Source: Paractinoplanes ferrugineus (GTDB taxonomy: Bacteria > Actinomycetota > Actinomycetes > Mycobacteriales > Micromonosporaceae). From it: DNA of 64,000 nt. The notes under the pieces are model-generated. The model was not told the DNA's origin. It searched no databases and saw only the letters and a list, made by a program, of their open reading frames with translations. The stretch's first letter is position 1, and each line of letters begins with the position of its first letter. The position numbers and the translations under genes are program-made. Shown here one piece after another: positions 54,506-62,631 of this stretch. The stretch is taken from positions 29,129 to 93,128 of the forward strand of contig NZ_BOMM01000002.1 in the NCBI RefSeq assembly GCF_016862195.1. Direction: 5' to 3'.

Positions 54506-55215
54506 GCCGCCGTCCCCAGGTAGGCCTCGGTGACCTTGTCGTCGGCCCGGATCTCGGCCGGGGAGCCGAGCGCGATCGGCTTGCCGAAGTCGAGGACCAG
54601 AATCTCGTCGCACACCGACATGACCAGGTCCATGTGGTGCTCCACCAGCAGAACCGTGGTATCCACCGCCTTGATCAACTCGGCCAGCCAGTCGATCTCG
54701 GCGCCGTCGAGCCCACCGGCCGGCTCGTCGAGCATCAAAATCCGGGGCCGCGACGCGAGGGCCCGAGCAAGTTCGACCCGCTTGCGCCGGGCATTGGGCA
54801 GCGAGGCCGGGTACGCGTCGGCGACGTCCGCCACCCCGCAACGCTCCAGGGCCTCGTAGGCCGCCGCCGTGCCCGCCCCCCGGTGCCGCACCCCGACGAG
54901 CACGTTCTCGAGCACCGTCATCCCGTTGAACTGCCCGACCCCTTGCAACGTGCGAGCGATCCCGTGCCGGGCAAGCTGATGCGGCTTGGGGCTGAACGCT
55001 TTCCCGTCGAGCGTGATCGACCCCGACTGCGGCACCGCGAACCCGCACACCACATTGAAGAGCGTCGTCTTCCCCGCCCCGTTCGGCCCGATCACCCCCA
55101 CCACCCGCCCGGGCGAAACCCGCAGCGAGACGTCTTCGAGAGCCACCAGCCCACCGAAGCGAACCGTGATGTCGTGCAGCGAAAGCCCCTGCTCAACATG
55201 CGTGGACAAGGTCAC
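54502..55215 (-). CDS. livG: branched-chain-type ABC transporter ATPase LivG
   Basis: A 237-aa ABC ATPase: Walker A GPNGAGKTT, ARTLQGVGQFNGMTVLENV, Walker B ILMLDEPAGGLDGAE and EHHMDLVMSVCDEILVLDFG. The signature motif is degenerate: SLPNARRKRVELARAL instead of LSxGxxR, so the C-loop may be weak. Annotated from GTG 55215, but GGGAGG lies only 1 nt before it. TTG 55209 would have a normal 7-nt spacing and may be the true start. First gene of the operon. Confidence 0.93.
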
Positions 55216-55266
55216 CTCCCAGTCAACCGGCAGACGTCCGAAGTGGAGAGAGCGATGGTCAACTAT

Positions 55267-55283
55267 TTACACTGGCAGTGTAA
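55267..55283. promoter_or_regulatory. palindromic TetR-type operator upstream of livG operon
   Basis: Perfect 8-bp arms with a 1-bp centre, TTACACTG-G-CAGTGTAA, 52 bp upstream of livG. Size and symmetry fit a TetR dimer site. The operon encodes a TetR as its last gene, so autoregulation is the simplest reading. Confidence 0.75.
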
Positions 55284-55311
55284 CTTTCCCCGCCCGGACG
55301 TCAACCTTTTC

Positions 55312-55327
55312 GTTACTTGTCCGTAAC
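55312..55327. promoter_or_regulatory. short inverted repeat upstream of livG operon
   Basis: GTTAC (55312-55316) and GTAAC (55323-55327) separated by 6 bp. It may be a second regulator site or part of the promoter. Weak by itself. Confidence 0.3.
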
Positions 55328-55559
55328 AAGCCCCGCACATGAATCGACTAAGACCAATCAACCCACGCGGGATTTCGCCCACCCAGACATCGACCTCGTC
55401 GAATTCGCCCCGGCGGGGCGCCCGGCATCCACGGTCACGCCGCATCGAGGCGGCGCCCCGGTCGTGCCTGGTCGTGGCGCCTCGGCGGGCTCCCGGGTCA
55501 CGCCTTTTCCGGCGGCTCGGACTGGCCCTCCTTGCCGTGCTCAGCTACCGGCAAGCGCC

Positions 55560-56195
55560 TCAGGCGACGTTGATCGGGCGGAACTGGATGCTCACGCGCG
55601 GCCCCACGGGCTTTGCGGTTTTCAGGATGGCGTGCTCCCAGGTGCGCTGGCATGAGCCGCCCATGACGATCAGGTCGCCGTGTCCAAGGGGAAAGCGGAG
55701 CGTGTCGTGGCCGCCGGCGCGGGGGCGCAGGGACAGCTGGCGCGGGGCGCCCAGGGACAGGATGGCGACCATGGTGTCGTGGCGGGCGGAGCGGCCCAGG
55801 GTGTCGCCGTGCCAGGCGACGCTGTCGCGGCCGTCTCGGTAGAGGCACATGCCGGCTGTCACGAACTCCTCGCCCAACTCCTCGGCGTAGTGGGCGGAAA
55901 GCATCGCCTTCGCCCTCGTGAGCGCGGGATGGGGCAGTTGCTCGTCACCGCCGAACCACCGCAGCAACCGGGGGACATCGACGACGTTGTCGTACATCTG
56001 GCGGCGGTCCGCTCGCCAGTCGATGCCCAGCAACGTCTCGAAGACCTCGTCGGAACCCTGCATCCAGCCGGGCAGCACGTCGACCCACGCCCCGACGGTC
56101 AGCTGATGCCGGACGATCCGGCCCGCGAGCGGCTCGAGAGCGGGTGCCGACCCGGCCGCGAGATCGAGCATCGACGGTTGATAGTTGCTGGTCAC
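55560..56195 (-). CDS. alkB: AlkB-type 2-oxoglutarate/Fe(II) DNA dioxygenase
   Basis: A 211-aa AlkB-fold enzyme that oxidatively removes alkyl groups from DNA or RNA bases. Iron ligands are His129 and Asp131 (WHGD) and His188 (TWEHAI). 2-Oxoglutarate is held by Arg200, with Arg206 in the SIQFRP motif as in ALKBH2-type proteins. GTG at 56195 has no Shine-Dalgarno but lies 6 nt after TAGCAT, suggesting a leaderless mRNA. A LexA-like sequence overlaps this promoter. With ogt and alkA it is the third alkylation-repair gene in the window. Confidence 0.93.
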   Translation of the reverse strand: MTSNYQPSMLDLAAGSAPALEPLAGRIVRHQLTVGAWVDVLPGWMQGSDEVFETLLGIDWRADRRQMYDNVVDVPRLLRWFGGDEQLPHPALTRAKAMLSAHYAEELGEEFVTAGMCLYRDGRDSVAWHGDTLGRSARHDTMVAILSLGAPRQLSLRPRAGGHDTLRFPLGHGDLIVMGGSCQRTWEHAILKTAKPVGPRVSIQFRPINVA

Positions 56196-56201
56196 GGGAT
56201 A

Positions 56202-56220
56202 ATGCTAGTACATCCGTTCG
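56202..56220 (-). promoter_or_regulatory. alkB: alkB promoter: -10 element with overlapping LexA-box-like site
   Basis: On the minus strand CGAACGGATGTAC (56220-56208) resembles the actinobacterial SOS box CGAAC-N4-GTTCG, matching the whole left half and GT.C of the right. It abuts the -10 hexamer TAGCAT (56207-56202), 6 nt before the GTG. A repressor bound here would block the promoter. Confidence 0.5.
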
Positions 56221-56248
56221 ATTATTGACTTTGGTCGGGATCGCTGGG

Positions 56249-57766
56249 TCAGTGCTCGGCGGCCACGGCGGCTTCATCGGGCGCGGTTGACGTGGAGGCA
56301 GGGGCGTCCGGCTTGGGGCGGAGAGCCGAGACGGCGACGATGGCTGCCGCGATCCCGCCCACCACGCCGACCATCGCAGTGATCGACAACGAGTCGACGA
56401 AGGCCGCCTTGGCGAGCTCGGCCAGGGCCGTGTCGCCGGTCCGGGCCGCGATCCGCAATGCATCGCCGATCGATTCCCGCGCCTGTTCGGTGACGTCGGA
56501 CGGCATCGATGCCCGGTATCCCGTCGCCAGTATGCTGCCCAGCACGGCCACGCTGAGTGCCGCTCCGACCTGCTGCACAGTGTCGTTGACTGCCGATCCG
56601 ACCCCGGCGCGCTCCGGCGGCAGGGCGCTGAGCAGGGTGCCGACAGCGGCCGGACCAGCCACGCCACTGCCCGCGCCCATCAGGATCATCGCGGTGGCCA
56701 GGTGCAGGAAGCCGTCCCCCGGTTCGAGCGTGGCGATCACGACGAAGCCGGCTGCCATCAGCAACAGACCGGAGGTAAGGGCGACCCGGGCGCCGAGCTT
56801 CTTGTCGACGACCACGCCGAGGCCATTGCAGATCATCGTAGTGACGATCATCGGGATGAAGGCGAGGCCGGCTTTCGCCGGCGGGTAGTCCAGGACGAAC
56901 TGAAGGTATTGGGTGAGGGCCAGGAGCGTGCCGCCGGCCGAGAAGGACAGCAGCACGAGCGAGAGGCTGGCACCGGCGAAGTTCCGATTACGAAAGAGGG
57001 AGAGCGGCAGCATCGGCTCGGCGACCCGCCGCTCCCAGACGGCGAACGCGGTAAGTCCGAGCACGGCGATCACGAACCCGCTCAGCGTCTGCGCCGACGC
57101 CCAGCCCTCCTTGGCCGAGCTGATGACGCCCCACACCACTGCTGTCGTGCTGATCATCGACAGCAGCGCGCCGACCAGGTCAGGACGGCCGGCGGGACCG
57201 CGCGACTCCGGGATGACCGCCAGCGCCGCCACCACTCCGAGCGCGGCGACCGGGATATTCATCAAGAACACCGAGCCCCACCAGAAATGCTCCAGCAGCA
57301 AGCCGCCCGCGGTCGGGCCGCCGAGCGCACCGAGCATCAACACCGAGGTCCAGATGGCGATGGCCTTCTTGCGCTCCTCGTCGTCGAAGACGGTGGTGAG
57401 GATCGACAGGGTGCCGGGCATGAGGAACGCGGCACCGACGCCCATCAGGCCGCGGACCGCGATCAGCTGACCCGGGGTCTGACAGACGACGGCCAGGATC
57501 GAGGCTCCACCGAAGACGGTCAGCCCGATGACCAGGCCGCGACGCCGGCCGTGTCGGTCGGCGAGGCTGCCGGCGGTGAGCAGCAGGCCGGCGAACACCA
57601 GGATGTACGAGTCGATGATCCACTGGATGTCGGAGGAGCTGGCCCCCAGATCGCGGATCAGGGCCGGGATCGCGATGTTGAGAACCATGTTGTCGATCAC
57701 GACGACGAGCAGGCTCAGGCAGAGCACACCAAGGATCAGCCACCTGTGGGGATTGCGTTCAGTCAT
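56249..57766 (-). CDS. MFS drug efflux transporter, DHA2 (EmrB/QacA) family
   Basis: A 505-aa protein with 14 predicted transmembrane helices. DHA2 motifs include WIIDSYILVFAGLLLTAGSLADRHGRRR (motif A), LMGVGAAFLMPGTLSIL (motif B) and GGPTAGGLLLEHFWWGSVFLMN (motif C, antiporter). Proton-driven efflux of hydrophobic drugs or metabolites is likely. Divergent from a TetR with a 29-bp palindrome in the 83-bp gap, the standard repressor-exporter arrangement. Confidence 0.94.
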   Translation of the reverse strand: MTERNPHRWLILGVLCLSLLVVVIDNMVLNIAIPALIRDLGASSSDIQWIIDSYILVFAGLLLTAGSLADRHGRRRGLVIGLTVFGGASILAVVCQTPGQLIAVRGLMGVGAAFLMPGTLSILTTVFDDEERKKAIAIWTSVLMLGALGGPTAGGLLLEHFWWGSVFLMNIPVAALGVVAALAVIPESRGPAGRPDLVGALLSMISTTAVVWGVISSAKEGWASAQTLSGFVIAVLGLTAFAVWERRVAEPMLPLSLFRNRNFAGASLSLVLLSFSAGGTLLALTQYLQFVLDYPPAKAGLAFIPMIVTTMICNGLGVVVDKKLGARVALTSGLLLMAAGFVVIATLEPGDGFLHLATAMILMGAGSGVAGPAAVGTLLSALPPERAGVGSAVNDTVQQVGAALSVAVLGSILATGYRASMPSDVTEQARESIGDALRIAARTGDTALAELAKAAFVDSLSITAMVGVVGGIAAAIVAVSALRPKPDAPASTSTAPDEAAVAAEH

Positions 57767-57777
57767 GAGATCCCTCG

Positions 57778-57806
57778 TACGGTGTTCGAGTTACTCGCAC
57801 ACCGTA
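57778..57806. promoter_or_regulatory. 29-bp palindromic operator of the MFS/TetR pair
   Basis: Outer arms TACGGTGT and ACACCGTA and inner arms CGAGT and ACTCG around one central T make a nearly perfect 29-bp palindrome. It lies 11 bp from the MFS start in the gap to the divergent TetR gene. Confidence 0.85.
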
Positions 57807-57849
57807 CCATTGAGATCGCACCTTGTTCGACCCTCGATAGACTGATGCC

Positions 57850-58584
57850 ATGGCTGAGCTGTTCTTCGACTCGGTGTGGCTGCGCCCACCAACGCGCAAG
57901 CGGGCCGGTCAGCCCACTCTCGACCGGGCGCAGATCGTGCGGGCGGCGTTGGCGATGCTCGACGAGGAGGGCCTCGCCGGCCTGAGCATGCGCCGGCTCG
58001 GCACCCGCCTCGGCGCCGGCGCGACCTCGCTCTACTGGCACGTGGCAACCAAGGATGACCTGCTCGAACTCGTCGTCGACGAGGTGCTCGGCGAGATCTA
58101 CGTGCCCGAGCCGGGTGACACCCACTGGCGGATGGCGCTGTCGGTGATGGCCAACGGCATGCGTGCCGCGTTCCTGCGGCACCCGTGGGTGCTTGGCCTG
58201 TTCGGCACCAAGCCGACTCTCGGCCCCAATGCGATGCGCATGGGTGAGCGCAGCGTGGCGCTGCTCACCGAAGCCGGCTTCAGCGGCCTCGAGGTCTCGC
58301 ACGTCAGCTCGATGATCCACGCGCACGCGCTTGGCTCGGCCACCACCCAGGCCGCGGTCGTGACGGCCACCAAACGCGCCGGCATGCCGGTCGAGGAGAT
58401 GGCCGAGCAGCTGAAGCCGCTACTCGACAGGGTCTCCGCCGACAGCCCGAACTACGACCGGTGGCGCAAGGAAAATGCCACGCTGGACGACCCGGAGCGG
58501 ATGTGGACCGAGGCCTTCGCCTTCGGCCTCGAGCGGCTCCTCGACGGCCTCGAGAGCTGGCTGGCCGCCGGCAAACCGGCCTAG
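57850..58584 (+). CDS. TetR family transcriptional regulator (TetR_C_1 type)
   Basis: A 244-aa repressor with HTH LSMRRLGTRLGAGATSLYWHVATKDDLLELV (about 45-75) and a TetR_C_1-like ligand domain as in tetracycline-type repressors. Divergent from the DHA2 exporter. Probably releases the 29-bp palindrome on binding a drug-like ligand exported by the pump. Confidence 0.93.
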   Translation: MAELFFDSVWLRPPTRKRAGQPTLDRAQIVRAALAMLDEEGLAGLSMRRLGTRLGAGATSLYWHVATKDDLLELVVDEVLGEIYVPEPGDTHWRMALSVMANGMRAAFLRHPWVLGLFGTKPTLGPNAMRMGERSVALLTEAGFSGLEVSHVSSMIHAHALGSATTQAAVVTATKRAGMPVEEMAEQLKPLLDRVSADSPNYDRWRKENATLDDPERMWTEAFAFGLERLLDGLESWLAAGKPA

Positions 58585-58596
58585 GTAGACCGCGAT

Positions 58597-58641
58597 GTAG
58601 GCGAAACGGCCGCCAGAACTGGCGTAGGCGAAACGGCCGCC
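58597..58641. repeat. 18-bp direct repeat in intergenic region
   Basis: GTAGGCGAAACGGCCGCC occurs at 58597-58614 and again at 58624-58641, just before the terminator hairpin. No function apparent; probably a local duplication. Confidence 0.8.
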
Positions 58642-58661
58642 GGCCGCAAGGCCGGCGGCCG
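58634..58661. terminator. bidirectional terminator hairpin between TetR and sdhB
   Basis: A 12-bp perfect GC stem (58634-58645 with 58650-58661) with a GCAA loop, between two convergent genes. No T-run on either side. Confidence 0.75.
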
Positions 58662-58667
58662 ATCGGG

Positions 58668-59696
58668 TCAGTGCGGGTCGGCCTCGTCCTTGTCCGGCGA
58701 GGGGTGGTTGTAGACGAGCCCACCCGGCGGGAGCGGGAACTCCTGGTCGTCGCCGAACGGCGACGGTCCGCCCTGCTGCGGGAGGAGCAGTTCGGCCACG
58801 TCCATCCGGCCGTCGTCACGGACCGCCGGCGCCTCGGGTCCGCGGGCGCTGGAGTACGGCGTGCCTGCCGCCACCCCGGTCACGCCGGTGGAGGTGCTCG
58901 GCGCCATCGACTCGCCGCCTCGACCCGACCCGGCGTGCTCCAGTTCGTCCCGCCGGAAGATCTTGCGGCCGAGCCAGACCAGCGGGTCGTAGCGACGGTC
59001 GACGACGCGTTCCTTCATCGGGATGATCGCGTTGTCAGTGATCTTGATGTGCTCCGGGCACACCTCGGTGCAGCACTTGGTGATGTTGCAATATCCGAGG
59101 CCCTGGTGCGCCTGGGCGTACTCTTTCCGGTCCTCGCGAGCGTCCAGCGGGTGCATGTCGAGCTCGGCCGCCCGGATGAAGAAGCGCGGCCCGGCGAATG
59201 CCGCCTTGTTCTCCTCGTGGTCGCGGACCACATGGCAGGTGTTCTGGCAGAGGTAGCACTCGATGCACTTGCGGAACTCCTGCGAGCGCTCGACGTCGAC
59301 CTGCTGCATCCGGTATTGCCCCGGGGCGACGCCCTCCGGCGGGGCGAACGCCGGGGTCTCGCGCGCCTTCTCGTAGTTGAAGGAGACGTCGGTGACCAGG
59401 TCGCGAATGACCGGGAAGGCGCGCAGCGGCGTGATCGTGACGGTCTCGTCCTCCTCGAAGGTGGACATCCGCGTCATGCAGCCGAGCTTCGGCTTGCCGT
59501 TGATCTCCATCGAACAGGAGCCGCACTTGCCGGCCTTGCAGTTCCACCGGCAGGCCAGGTCGGGCGTCTGAGTGGCCTGCAGTCGGTGGATGATGTCGAG
59601 GACGACCTCGCCCTCGTTCACCTCGACGTCGTAGTCCTCGATCTCGCCGCCCTGCTGGTCGCCGCGCCAGACCCGGAAGTGACGTTTGGTGCCCAT
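58668..59696 (-). CDS. sdhB: succinate dehydrogenase/fumarate reductase iron-sulfur subunit
   Basis: A 342-aa iron-sulfur subunit. [2Fe-2S] ligands are Cys53, Cys58, Cys61 and Cys73 (CKAGKCGSC). The [4Fe-4S]/[3Fe-4S] centres are in CIECYLCQNTC and CNITKCCTEVCPE. After about residue 248 the protein carries an extension of about 90 residues rich in Gly/Ser/Pro, absent from the usual ~250-aa SdhB. It passes electrons from SdhA to the membrane anchor. ATG overlaps the sdhA stop (TAATG). Confidence 0.95.
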   Translation of the reverse strand: MGTKRHFRVWRGDQQGGEIEDYDVEVNEGEVVLDIIHRLQATQTPDLACRWNCKAGKCGSCSMEINGKPKLGCMTRMSTFEEDETVTITPLRAFPVIRDLVTDVSFNYEKARETPAFAPPEGVAPGQYRMQQVDVERSQEFRKCIECYLCQNTCHVVRDHEENKAAFAGPRFFIRAAELDMHPLDAREDRKEYAQAHQGLGYCNITKCCTEVCPEHIKITDNAIIPMKERVVDRRYDPLVWLGRKIFRRDELEHAGSGRGGESMAPSTSTGVTGVAAGTPYSSARGPEAPAVRDDGRMDVAELLLPQQGGPSPFGDDQEFPLPPGGLVYNHPSPDKDEADPH

Positions 59697-61624
59697 TACT
59701 TCGCCTCCAGCGCGTCGAACTCGGTCAGCTCGTCCTCGGTCAGGTATTTCGCCAGCTCGGTGCGGTCGAACAGGTTGATCAGCTCACCGCGCATCTTCGG
59801 CAGGGGCTTGTGCTCGAGGTGCACGTCACCGGACTTGTCGAGCGAGCAGACCAGGTTCACCTGGCGCCACTTCGGGTTCATGCCGGGGAAATCCTCGCGG
59901 GTGTGGCCGCCGCGCGACTCCTCCCGCTCCAGCGCCGCCTTGGCGGTGCACTCCGAGACGACCATCATGTTGCGCAGGTCGAGCGCGAGATGCCAGCCCG
60001 GGTTGTACTGCCGGCCGCCCGCCGCGCCGACGTTCGCCACCCGGACTTTGAGCTCCTGCAGCCGCTTGAGCGCGTCGGTCAGCTCGCCCTCCCGGCGGAT
60101 GATGCCCACCAGGTCGCCCATGACCGCCTGAAGATCCTGCTGCAAGGTGTACGGGTTTTCGCCGCCCTGCCGGTTGAGCGGAGCCAGCGCCACCTCCAGC
60201 GCCGCCTCGACGTCGGACGTGGCCACCTTGGGCCGCTTGCCGAGCGCGTCCACATAGGCCGACGCGTGCTCGCCCGCCCGCTTGCCGAAGACCAGCAGGT
60301 CGGACAGCGAGTTGCCGCCGAGCCGGTTGGACCCGTGCATGCCGCCGGACACCTCGCCGGCCGCGAACAGGCCGATGACACTGCCGGCCGCGGCTGCGGA
60401 GTCGGGGTCGACCTCGACACCACCCATCACGTAGTGGCAGGTCGGACCGACCTCCATCGGCTGCTTCGTGATGTCGACGTCGGCCAGCTCCTTGAACTGG
60501 TGGTGCATCGACGGCAGGCGCTTGATGATGGTCTCGGCCGGCATTCGGGTGGAGACGTCGAGGAAGACGCCGCCGGCCTGGGTGCCCCGGCCCTCCTTGA
60601 CCTCGTTGTTGATCGCGCGGGCGACCTCGTCACGGGGGAGCAGCTCGGGCGGACGCCGGTTGTTCTCGGGGTCCGTGTACCACCTGTCGGCTTCCTCCTC
60701 GGTCTCCGCGTACTGCTTGCGGAAGACGTCGGGGACGTACTCGAACATGAAGCGCTTGCCGTCGGAGTTGCGCAGCACCCCGCCGTCACCCCGGACCGAC
60801 TCGGTGACCAGGATGCCCTTGACGCTCGGCGGCCAGACCATGCCGGTCGGGTGGAACTGGAGAAACTCCATGTTGATAAGCGTCGCGCCGGCCCGCAGCG
60901 CGAGGGCGTGGCCGTCACCGGTGTATTCCCAGGAGTTCGACGTCACCTTGTAGCTGCGTCCGACCCCGCCGGTCGCGAGCACCACGGCCGGGGTCTCGAA
61001 CAGGAGGAACTCGCCGGTCTCGCGGTAGTAGCCGAACGCGCCGGCCACCTTGACCGCGCCACCGTCGGCCGACTCCGAGCCGTCGAGCAGCAACTCGGTG
61101 ATCGTGGTCTCGGCGAAGACCTTGATGCGCGAGTCGTAGCTGCCGGTCTCGGCGAAGTCTTCCTGCTGCAGCGAGACGATCTTCTGCTGCAGCGTACGGA
61201 TGAGTTCCAGACCCGTACGGTCACCGACATGCGCCAAGCGCGGGTATTCGTGCCCGCCGAAGTTGCGCTGGGAGATCTTGCCGTCCTTGGTGCGGTCGAA
61301 GAGCGCACCGTAGGTCTCCAGCTCCCAGATGCGCTCCGGCGCTTCCTTGGCGTGCAGCTCGGCCATCCGGAAGTTGTTGAGGAACTTGCCGCCGCGCATG
61401 GTGTCGCGGAAGTGCACCATCCAGTTGTCTTTGGAGTTCGCGTTGCCCATGGCGGCGGCCGCGCCGCCCTCGGCCATCACCGTGTGCGCCTTGCCGAACA
61501 GCGACTTCGAGATGATCGCGGTGCGCTTGCCGGCGAGCCGGGCCTCGATCGCCGCGCGCAGGCCGGCGCCGCCGGCCCCGATCACGACGACGTCGTAGTG
61601 GTGCCGTTCGATGCGTGTGGTCAT
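59696..61624 (-). CDS. sdhA: succinate dehydrogenase/fumarate reductase flavoprotein subunit
   Basis: A 642-aa flavoprotein. FAD site: VVVIGAGGAGLRAAIEA, and KAHTVMAEGG with His47 at the position of covalent FAD attachment. Substrate-site motifs include LQFHPTGMVWP and MHGSNRLGGNSLSDLLVFG. Oxidises succinate to fumarate. Its length and the type of membrane anchor upstream fit the Sdh1-type complex of mycobacteria and other actinobacteria. Confidence 0.96.
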   Translation of the reverse strand: MTTRIERHHYDVVVIGAGGAGLRAAIEARLAGKRTAIISKSLFGKAHTVMAEGGAAAAMGNANSKDNWMVHFRDTMRGGKFLNNFRMAELHAKEAPERIWELETYGALFDRTKDGKISQRNFGGHEYPRLAHVGDRTGLELIRTLQQKIVSLQQEDFAETGSYDSRIKVFAETTITELLLDGSESADGGAVKVAGAFGYYRETGEFLLFETPAVVLATGGVGRSYKVTSNSWEYTGDGHALALRAGATLINMEFLQFHPTGMVWPPSVKGILVTESVRGDGGVLRNSDGKRFMFEYVPDVFRKQYAETEEEADRWYTDPENNRRPPELLPRDEVARAINNEVKEGRGTQAGGVFLDVSTRMPAETIIKRLPSMHHQFKELADVDITKQPMEVGPTCHYVMGGVEVDPDSAAAAGSVIGLFAAGEVSGGMHGSNRLGGNSLSDLLVFGKRAGEHASAYVDALGKRPKVATSDVEAALEVALAPLNRQGGENPYTLQQDLQAVMGDLVGIIRREGELTDALKRLQELKVRVANVGAAGGRQYNPGWHLALDLRNMMVVSECTAKAALEREESRGGHTREDFPGMNPKWRQVNLVCSLDKSGDVHLEHKPLPKMRGELINLFDRTELAKYLTEDELTEFDALEAK

Positions 61625-61637
61625 CGTCGTCGTCCCC

Positions 61638-62444
61638 TCAGCCCACGAAGCGCAGGTCGGAGAACCAGCCGGCCTCGAGCGCCATGATGTAGAAGTCGGT
61701 CAGCGCGAGCGTGCCCAGCGTGATCCAGGCCAGCATCATGTGCCGGGCGTTCAGCTTGGACACGAGCAGCCAGAACCGGTAGCGCAACGGGTGTTTGGAG
61801 AAATGCTTGAGCCGCCCGCCGACGATGTGCCGGCAGGAGTGGCAGGACAGCGTGTAGGCCCACAGCATCACGACGTTGGCGACCAGGATGATGTTGCCCA
61901 GCCCGAAGCCGAATCCGCCCGGGCTGTGGAACGACCGGACCGCGTCCCACGTGTTGATCAGCGAGATGATCCCGGCCGCATAGAACGCATAGCGGTGGAT
62001 GTTCTGGAAGATCAGCGGGAAACGGGTCTCGCCCGTGTATTTCTGGTGTGCGTCGGGCACGGCGCAGGCCGGCGGCGACAGCCAGAACGCCCGGTAGTAC
62101 GCCTTCCGGTAGTAATAGCACGTCAGCCGGAAGAGCAGCAGGAACGGCAGGGTGAACGCCGCTTCGGGAATGAGCCAGAACGAGGGCAGCGGGGTGCCGA
62201 ACTCGGCGGAACCCTCGACGCACCGATCGGTGAGACAGGGCGAATAGAACGGCGTCAAGTAGTGGTAGTCGTCGACGTAATACCACTTGTGCATGAAGAC
62301 GCGGACGGTCGCATAAGTGACCCATGCCGCGAGGCCCAGAAAGGTGATGAGTGGGGGGAGCCACCATCGGTCGGTGCGCAACGTCTTCGCCGCGATCGCG
62401 GCGCGACTGCGCCCATCGTCCGGCCTCGTTGCCGTCGTCGTCAT
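61638..62444 (-). CDS. sdhC: succinate dehydrogenase membrane anchor subunit (Sdh1 type)
   Basis: A 268-aa protein with five to six hydrophobic helices (WWLPPLITFLGLAAWVTYAT, FWLIPEAAFTLPFLLLF, YAFYAAGIISLINTWDAV and others). Cysteine-containing segments are YSPCLTDRCVEG and TLSCHSCRH, and there are several histidines. It is a single larger anchor in place of SdhC/SdhD, as in the Sdh1 complex. First gene of sdhCAB, 13 bp before sdhA. Quinone binding and haem content cannot be read from sequence alone. Confidence 0.88.
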   Translation of the reverse strand: MTTTATRPDDGRSRAAIAAKTLRTDRWWLPPLITFLGLAAWVTYATVRVFMHKWYYVDDYHYLTPFYSPCLTDRCVEGSAEFGTPLPSFWLIPEAAFTLPFLLLFRLTCYYYRKAYYRAFWLSPPACAVPDAHQKYTGETRFPLIFQNIHRYAFYAAGIISLINTWDAVRSFHSPGGFGFGLGNIILVANVVMLWAYTLSCHSCRHIVGGRLKHFSKHPLRYRFWLLVSKLNARHMMLAWITLGTLALTDFYIMALEAGWFSDLRFVG

Positions 62445-62631
62445 TCGATCTCCCTGACGTGCCTAACCAGTGACTCGGCGGTAACGGGCGAACCCGCCAG
62501 CCGCCCTAGGTGCGTGATGTGGGGCACACGTTACGCCGAGGGTCCGACACTTTGCCGATCAGGGAGGTCAGCCAGGTCACAAATTTGAGCCCCGCTCACA
62601 TCGACGTGCGCAAACAAGGTAATGGATCTTG
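62445..62631. other. intergenic region upstream of sdhC
   Basis: 187 bp between the sdhC start and the stop of the same-strand low-complexity membrane protein gene. It should contain the sdh promoter. I see no confident promoter hexamers or inverted repeats. Confidence 0.4.

Larger units (their letters stand above)
55216..55559. other. intergenic region with operon control sites, 344 bp
   Basis: Lies upstream of livG and downstream of the alkB stop. It carries the palindrome at 55267-55283 and a second inverted repeat at 55312-55327. An open frame on the plus strand (55317-55655) has no family signal and runs into alkB antisense, so I do not call it a gene. Confidence 0.5.

Noticed and set aside
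55317..55655. Plus-strand open frame upstream of livG
   Set aside because: No recognisable domain, no ribosome-binding site, and it runs antisense into the 3' end of alkB.
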